Below, one piece after another: positions 57,281-64,000 of a stretch of DNA of 64,000 nucleotides. The translations under genes and the position numbers were made by a program. The DNA is from Heterobasidion occidentale (Eukaryota > Basidiomycota > Agaricomycetes > Russulales > Bondarzewiaceae). Positions within the stretch are counted from its first letter, which is position 1, and every line of letters begins with the position of its first letter. The stretch is from contig JBCAQO010000006.1 of the NCBI GenBank assembly GCA_039111635.1, forward strand, positions 2,232,001-2,296,000, given 5' to 3'. The notes beneath the pieces were generated by a model, which saw only the letters and a program-made list of their open reading frames with translations, made no database searches and had not been told where the DNA came from.

Positions 57281-59264
57281 TCAGCAGTTGTTGAGGTTTT
57301 TCACCAGGTTGAACGCGTCTGTGTGCGTCGTGCCCCCGAGGTCGACGGAGAGGTCGAACGACGAGCTGGCGGCGATGCCGACGCTGAACTGCGCGGAGTA
57401 CAGGTCGTACAGGCTCGACGCGGAGCTCGCGGTCCGCGTCAGGCTCGCCGTCGACGGCACCATCAGGCGGCCGACCGAGCCCGCCTGCGCCTCGGCGGAG
57501 GCGAAGCTGACGGACGCGGACGAGACCGTCTGGTCGTTGCGCACCTGTCACCCCGACGATGAGCACAGTTCACAGGGGAGGGATGAGAGATGCTTACCGC
57601 GGCGACGATGTTGACGGTGCCGTCGGACATGACGCAGCTGGTCACGGGCTGCAGCATGACGCCGTCGCTGAGCGCGAAGCCCGCGCCGTTGTTGTCCGCC
57701 GTGGTCACCGCGCCCCCGGCGGTGGTCGAGAACTGGACGGTGAAGGCGGAGAAGCCGACGGCGGGGTCGATCGTGGTGTTGAAGTGGAAGAACCGGACGG
57801 CGCCGTCCCAGATCGTGCCGCTGGACGTCCCCTGGAACGTCGCGGGTGTGGTGCAGCCGGAGCACGACGCGCCGTTGCGGTCTGTCCAGACGATGCTGAT
57901 CAAGCGAAGAAAGAACTCAGGAAATCCGCTCGTAGAAACACGGCGATTCTAGAAGAGCTCACTTGACCGTGTAGCCGTCAAAGGTTTCTGAAGCATCCGA
58001 AGAGAAGATCTGAAATGCGCGCTGCGCATGAGCCCCGCAGTCGCGCTTCCGAAATAGGAACAAAGCCCTACGTACCCTGACGTTGCCTTCCAACTGGATC
58101 TTCCCGTTGCTGTCGATGCTCAGCTGCGCCTTCCACGGCTTGACGGGGACGGGGGCGATGGGGTCGGTTAGCGTCACGCCCTTGGGGACGGTGTCGAGCA
58201 TGCGCCCGAGGAGCTCTCCGCAGCGGTTGTTGAAGACGTCGTTGCTGGAGGCGAGGTCGCGCATGGTCGCGTTGTTGTCGGCGGCGAAGATGCGCGCATC
58301 AGAGTCCATCGTGATGTTCGAGCCGGTGGCGAGCGCGTTGTCGGATGTGCTGCTGTTGATCCACTGCACGGCGCTGTGGACATATAGAATGAATAGGGTT
58401 AAAAGACCGTCTGTGGGGAAAGGGAGGTCATGCACGTACACGTGGTTGTCGAACTTCGAGAACGAGTCATCGAAGTGCTGCATCCCGCTCGTGTTGTTGG
58501 AGTTGATCAATCCGGTGACGACGGTCGGGAACTCTGTCTCATGGACACCGCCGACCGTGTGCCCGCACGCAACGAGGCCGATCATCTCGCTGACGTTGAA
58601 GCCCTGCTTCGCGAACGACGCGGTGTGCGACGCGAGGCCCTGCTGGGGCTCGGGGACACCGAAGGGACCGGCGCTGGTGGCATCGACGCGACCAACGCGC
58701 ATGGGAACAGAGGGGCCGGAGCAAATACGGACAGAGAGGACCGTTCCGAGGGCAATGAGATCGGCCACTGGGGTGTTTCTCGAGCGTGAGTAAACGCGCA
58801 GCAGATGACGGAACAAGATAGGAACTAACATGACGCGTGGCTGTTCTGGAACGTAGCGAGGAAACCCATAGTAGTGTTAAAGGCGGGGCCAACGTTTTCT
58901 CCACGATTTGTCTCGAAACCGAGGGAAGCATCGAGTCCACCGGTGCCCGCAGCTACGTCTGCCGTAGCCATGTCGTGATATGCGCTATGAGCGGTTGTCA
59001 GTTAATAAAGATGCCCGTCAGACGATGTGGAGACCACGATGCTCACGTTCGGATCCATTCAGCAGCGGCTTGTCTGCCACTGGTGGTGAGCGGGGAGAAG
59101 CCGCACGGCGTGATCGGGAACACGACATTGCTGGCTCCAAGACCATCGGTGACAGTGTACAACTCCTCGATGGCATCGATCGGGTCAGGCCACTGGTATC
59201 CGTCTGAGAGGAGGGACAGCGACAAAAGGCTTGCGACAAGGTATGCTACGTGACTCCGCACCAT
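57281..59264 (-). CDS. Secreted haem peroxidase with C-terminal extension
   Basis: Multi-exon gene. MVRSHVAYLVASLLSLSLLS is a signal peptide. The distal haem motif is WIRTAYHDMATADV, with the catalytic Arg and His of plant-type peroxidases; Arg-Thr-Ala-Tyr-His differs from the R..FHD of lignin and manganese peroxidases. Then DLIALGTVLSVRICSGPSVP and RVGRVDATSAGPFGVPEPQQ mark the core. The proximal motif MIGLVACGHTVGGVHETEFP carries the haem-ligand His. The core ends near LTDPIAPVPVKPW. A beta-rich extension of about 230 residues follows (LSIDSNGKIQLEGNVRV, SETFDGYTVKSIVWTDRNGA, FHFNTTIDPAVGFSAFTVQF), ending in NLVKNLNNC. It is a member of the peroxidase-catalase superfamily acting outside the cell; the substrate is unknown. 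Start at 59264 begins the signal peptide, with a TATA box 84-91 bp upstream. Confidence 0.88.
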
Positions 59265-61079
59265 CGTGGAAGATACTATGAAAGCTGGAAGTGAGGAGAT
59301 GAAGACGTCCGGGGAGGGTCTGGTTTTCCTCATACCATTGTCTATGGTATTTATACCAGATGAGTTGGGTGTCCATAGCCTGCCAAAGAACTCGGAGTTG
59401 AGCGCCCCACGCGGAGCCACTGCGAAAACGGTTGGCGAGAAGCTTTACGCGATAACTCACCTTGAAAGTGCGAATTCGTGTGCATCTTTTCGTGGAAAAT
59501 ACCAGATCACTGCGCCTGTTGCCCTTCGTTTGATTTGTCTGAATTTCTGTCGCGCCCAGACATTCAGAATTTCATACTGCCGAAGCTGGAAGCCTTTTCA
59601 AAGAATAAAACGACAAAATCAAAATACGGTTAGCCATTGAATGTCTTCAGAGGTCATTGAGTGTACGGTGGAAGTTGATTAAGATGTCTTACTTTCATCA
59701 AACCTTGAGCTGATATCAGCATACATTGGGCGGCGCATCGAGGTAAATCTCGGGTCAGGACACCTCGTCGAGCATTTGAGATAGTGATGCAATTGACTCG
59801 AGAATATCATGTTCTGAAAGTCGTTTGTGCTCCAGGTGCTTCCGTGCCACCTTCGATCTCCTGGCGGCCCTTTGACCTCACCGCTCTCGTCGATTCTCTT
59901 CCTCGTCCCTGCCCCTTTGCCCTGCACTCAACGTCTTCTTTTCCACACGGCGAGGCGCCTCCTTGTCCCTTCCCTTGGTTCTCAAAAATACGTTTATAGG
60001 GTGAAATATTTCTTGAACCTGCTACAATTCCGCGTTAGTCACAGAGAATAGTGGCACCATCCCCATCCAGGGGTCTCTGATTTCTCGTCTAAATGCGTGT
60101 TGGTCAGCGACGGAAACCACCGTCCAGATCTGAAAGTATTGATCTCCGCGATCTTCGTCCCATAATGTGTGCCGTCCAAATCCCGCAATTTGTCTCGGGC
60201 GGCCGGTTGCTACTGGGGTTTATCTGGGTTCATGCACGTCAGCAAACCTTGCATTGGGGTAGTTTCAGTTCAAGGGAAATGGCTTCTTTTTCTCTAGAAG
60301 AGTAACGGAAGACTCTGATAATTGGACGAGTCGTACTGTCTAAGGAAACGAACTCACAAGAATCCATGAGTTTCAGAAAACCCTCGTTCTTGATACGGAT
60401 AGCTGCCCTGATGCTCGCGAGACGCAATTATCGAAGCTTGAAGTCTGAGAGAGTTTCTCGGCCGCCTTTGGTTCCTGTGGGAGACTCAGATGTAGCACTC
60501 AAATTTTTGAGACGTGATGGGAACCATTGCTGCTGCGCCTTGTCCGTAACTGGAGATTGTATGACGAGACTGCTTTCTCGGGGCCGTCACCTACGACCAA
60601 ATTTCAACAAAATGACACAGATCAGTCATGAATCCGAGCTTCTTCAGCACAGAGTCAGTGCGATGATCAAGAAGTCAAGACGCTGCCTGTGACCAAACGA
60701 AGTGCTCACTTTTACTCATGTCGTTCTGCATCTGACGAAGTTTCGGAGTTCTGGGAACGCGTGAGATGCATTTCTAATGTTGAACAGCTTACCAGTGCTG
60801 GTGACTCAGACGCGAACGCGTTCTCGCAGGCGAAGCAGCTGCGCACACAGTTTTTACAACATCTTCGGTACGATCAACGAGGAAATTCGAGGATGAACGA
60901 GTCCCGGAACCGAAGGTGCGGGTCGTACCAAAAAGAACACTACATTTTCTCATCGCCGAAAAATAAGTATATGCAGCAACGCCGATCACAGAGATCACCT
61001 TTTGACAATAACAAGCGTTATACATGGTGGGTCGATCCCCGTACTTCAAAGTGGTATAGCTGCCAGCGTATAGTGATGG
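59265..61079. other. Intergenic, with coding-like fragments on the minus strand
   Basis: 1.8 kb between the peroxidase start and the stop of the next minus-strand gene. Around 60690-60850 the minus strand reads CFACENAFASESPAL and, after a possible intron, NSETSSDAERHE, which looks coding but cannot be joined into a complete model. Elsewhere I see nothing. The peroxidase TATA box is listed separately. Confidence 0.4.
59348..59355 (-). promoter_or_regulatory. TATA box of the peroxidase gene
   Basis: TATAAATA on the minus strand, within a small palindrome (GGTATAAATACC), 84-91 bp upstream of the peroxidase start codon. Confidence 0.65.
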
Positions 61080-63434
61080 TCACAAACCGGCAGTGCCTGG
61101 ATTGCCGGTCCATGATTGAATAGAATCCCGTTCCGAAGCCGGAGAATTTGCCGGCGGCTCATCAATGTATTGTCCGTCGGGCTGCGTCGTCTTCGACGCT
61201 GAGTTCAACAAAGGACTATCGTTCTGTCGGGATGATTCCTGTAATGTTCATGACAAAAAAGCGGTTTCGGCATCGTATACTTATTACCGGGATCAGAGGA
61301 AGCGCTTGCCTGTGTGCGTCGTTCCAGAGGCTGGATACCCCTATCCTCGCTCGATTTTCTTGATCCCGTACCGCCCGGGGCTCTCAAAGGTGATACGAAT
61401 ATGCCTGGGGCGGGCGCGAACGCGCCCAACGGCGGTCGAGGATCCGGCACATGTGTCCCGCGGGTCTCCGAAATCGGAAGTAGCGTCGACGCTCTCCCCA
61501 CCGGTTGATGGCCGGAAAGTGGGAGAACCTCCCAGTCAAACTCTTCGGTATTTGATGTCGAGGGCGAGGGCGAAATTTGTCCTTCCGCAGGTGCCTTGTC
61601 CGAGTGTCGTTCGTCGATATGAATATTTGGTTCAAGCGAGTACACTTCTGGCCCTGCCCCATCGCTTTTGGTCCATTTGTGATGATAAAAAGAGTGCTGC
61701 GGCTCGGGATCAGGAGATTGCGTCGGCTGCAACCTTACCGGAAGATGACCGTCGCTGCCTGAGCGCGGAGGGGAGTGTTCATTATTGACGGGCGAGTAGA
61801 TATCTGAACTTTCGTGATTTCCTTCAAACCTGGGTCTCAACTGGAATCCAGAGTGAGCACTAGCTGAATAGCCGCCGTCTCCTTCTGCAACGCCATCCTG
61901 AAGATCAGCCAAACGATCGCGGATGAATGGTGCCCAGTGGAAGTCGAGGGACGCAGGATCCACGTCTACCTGACTAACGAAATCGTATTGAATGGCGGAA
62001 GACGGTGAGCTGCTAGTATGCGGTGACTTGCGGTATGTAGGACCGGGGTGTAGAGAAGTGATTGGATATACGCAAGGCAGTCGGGATAGAGATGTCCTGT
62101 TTCAAATGAGGGTTCCGGTGTGTGCTTGAGGGCGGTGGAGAGGAAGATGGAGAAATTACATATGCGGGTAAGTGTTTGAACAGGAAGGGAGGTGTATCAG
62201 AATGTGCATATAACGGGGACGATGACACTACAGGAGACTGAGCGAGCAAGGTTGGGTATTGCACACCAGATTCCTCAAGATGAGAAGCATCGCGGACATG
62301 TTGGGGCGAAAAGGAAGATAGCGAGCTTGCAGGACCAGGGTGAGAGAAAGCCCTATAGATGTCGTCTGAGAAAACTTGAGCCGGCTGAGCGTCAAAGTAT
62401 CGAGCAACGGAATCATGACTTGCAGGACCGGGAGTGGAGAAAGGCAAAGCATCAGGCCCTCGGACAGCGTAGTCATAGTCAGCATTCGGAGCAGGTACAA
62501 GCAGAAGATCAGCAGGACGAACGGAGAATTCGGAAAGATTGTCAGAAGCAAATTCAGTAGCTACATCAGTGTTAGGGTCAGAGTCATCTAGCGGCAGCGA
62601 ATCAAGTCGAGGGGGTTGAAAAGCAAAGACAGAAGCATCCTCATCTTCGATTTCATTCTGGTTGGGGTTGAGTCCTTGGACTTCTCCCACTGGAAGCGGT
62701 GGTTCTGCCGGAAGTGGGTCGTTAGTTGTGGACATTAGACGTCTAAGAGGGTGAGAAGCTTGAAGGCCTAAAAGGGTGTCGTTAAGCCAGTCTGGCATGG
62801 GAGGTAGAGATTTCAAAGTAGTATCAGCCTGTATGCGAGCAAAGTCAGTCTATGCACGGGGATTGACTTGAGGGTTTGCGTCAATGAGAGGAGAATAAAC
62901 GATCATACTTTCAGATAGTCCCCAGTCTGAGACGGCGATGAGCTCTGTGCCGCAGGCTTCTTCATCTTGATGAGAGTGAAATTCTTTCCCAGTCTACCTT
63001 CCTGAATGCCACTGTATGCTGATAATGGTGTCTTCGGGACGTCACTGATTGATGATGAGCCAGAAGAGTATACCCGACGGCGTGAGGACGTGGAGGAGGC
63101 ACGAGGGCCGGAAAGTATTCGAACTTGGTCAATCATGTTGTCATAACGTGAATTGATGCCCACAGCGCGTCGACGCTTGAGTGGTCGAAAAGATGCATCC
63201 TCTGGCACTCGTGCTATGGTTGCCCTCAGTTGTGAAACAAGTTTTCATGAATGAGTCTCTGACCTGAAGACTTCAACGTGTGCACAGTGGACGACACTCT
63301 GTTTGCGTGTGATCCAAATTTATGAAAGAGTGTTATGGTCGATGTGCATACCGGCTGTTGGGAAACCCTTCCAGGACGGAAACAGAACTATCCATGTCTT
63401 CATCGCGATTTGATATAGTGAGACGGCTAGTCAT
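61080..63434 (-). CDS. Orphan Ser/Pro-rich protein with basic patch (672 residues), one GC-AG intron
   Basis: Exons 63434-63352, 63224-62909, 62828-62028, 61969-61310 and 61238-61080 sum to 2,019 nt with phases that close. The N-terminus MTSRLTISNRDEDMDSSVSV leads to EDASFRPLKRRRAVGINSRY, a likely nuclear-localisation patch. GRLGKNFTLIKMKKPA and SLPPMPDWLNDTLLGLQASH look like short conserved motifs. The remainder is rich in Ser, Pro, Asp and His and probably disordered, with WAPFIRDRLADLQDGV as another ordered-looking segment. No membrane span or signal peptide. Family not recognised; a nuclear or signalling scaffold is a guess. The third intron (62027-61970) was chosen because both flanks stay in frame. 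The fourth (61309-61239) needs a GC donor. Confidence 0.65.
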
Positions 63435-64000
63435 CCGGTTTGATTGTTATTTAGATTGAGCACGCTGTAGACCTAGAAAGAGAAACACGTATTGATACAC
63501 TTATTCGAGGAGATACAGAGGCTTGAAGAGGATGGGGCTGTAATAGTGGAATCAACAATCGAAAGGTGCGTGACGCGTCTCGACTGACGCTCACCCGAAA
63601 ACTACCCGAAAGGGCTCTCATCACGTGTGCACATTCGCAATGCCCAGAGGTATTGACGCAATGCCAGTTAGCGAGGCTCTTTGTTGTGAGCTGCCATGTC
63701 TTCAGGAATGGCGCACAGTCCTTGGATCCCAGCCCCGTACGTTTATTCCACGAGCTCTTCGGTTATTTCCAGCGGTTTGGGCTCTCATGAAACGCGTGCT
63801 ATCCCCTGCCGAACTGCCGACCAATAATGCTGACTCTTGCTGAGTGTGCCTTATCGTCCAATGCAGAATGAGATAGGCAGTCTTAGAGAAACAAGGACAT
63901 CTCTCGCGTCCTACGCTTCCCTTCGCATCTGTCCACGTTGGTTCAGATCACACTCGTCCTGTGGTCATGAAGGGATCAACCGGGACACTCTACAATCCTG
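63435..64000. other. Upstream region at window end, nothing recognised
   Basis: 566 bp upstream of the orphan gene to the window edge. Short plus-strand frames (63566-63843) have no coding character. A divergent gene beyond the edge cannot be judged. Confidence 0.35.

Noticed and set aside
60689..61123. 144-codon plus-strand ORF
   Set aside because: Begins at GTG, has no family motif and is antisense to sequence that looks coding on the other strand.

Overview
The window looks like about 64 kb of nuclear DNA from a filamentous basidiomycete, most likely an Agaricomycete mushroom. It is gene-dense, and most genes are split by spliceosomal introns of about 50-70 nt. The gene content fits: Ser/Pro-rich orphan proteins, a DUF6593-type protein, F-box/leucine-rich proteins, a CBM1 protein, a secreted haem peroxidase and secreted histidine acid phosphatases. 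No gene model below has transcript support. Splice sites were placed by reading frame, GT-AG signals and family knowledge. Exon phases were summed, and closed to a multiple of three, only where an entry says so.

Layout. 1-2.7 kb: PRMT1-type arginine methyltransferase (3' end off the window), divergent from a BRI3-like small membrane protein. 4.7-9.4 kb: a roughly 1,270-residue orphan protein. 9.9-11.1 kb: a HAC1/XBP1-class bZIP factor split over two overlapping frames. 12.0-12.6 kb: CHZ1-like histone chaperone. 13.8-15.6 kb: DUF6593-like protein. 17.5-18.4 kb: secreted CBM1 protein. 18.5-26.2 kb: two same-strand phytase-like histidine phosphatases with an F-box gene between them. 28.0-31.0 kb: single-pass membrane protein with a beta-rich ectodomain. 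31.8-37.3 kb: VPS53, closely divergent from an MBIP-like gene. 37.6-39.4 kb: F-box protein. 41-43 kb: CTR copper transporter convergent with 20S proteasome alpha subunit PSMA4/Pre9. 43.9-45.9 kb: orphan. 46.5-48.1 kb: SSU1-type sulfite efflux pump. 48.8-52.4 kb: type II PI4-kinase (LSB6), convergent with a CUS2/TAT-SF1 splicing factor. 54.6-55.4 kb: complex I B14.5a-like subunit. 55.9-56.9 kb: UPF0643-like protein. 57.3-59.3 kb: secreted haem peroxidase. 61.1-63.4 kb: nuclear-looking orphan.

The genes form no obvious cluster. Housekeeping functions (GARP tethering, proteasome, splicing, PI4P synthesis, histone handling) are interspersed with secreted nutrition genes (phosphatases, CBM1 protein, peroxidase) and transporters. 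The most interesting signal is in the bZIP gene. The bZIP-encoding frame can join its downstream acidic frame by removing 23 nt, leaving a 393-codon product. Both predicted cuts match the Ire1 loop consensus and sit in one internal loop above a 14-bp interrupted stem, as expected for an unfolded-protein-response switch. Other notable points are a ladder of micro-exons, one of them only the start codon, in the proteasome gene, an apparent one-base frameshift in the MBIP-like gene, and a GC-AG intron in the last orphan.
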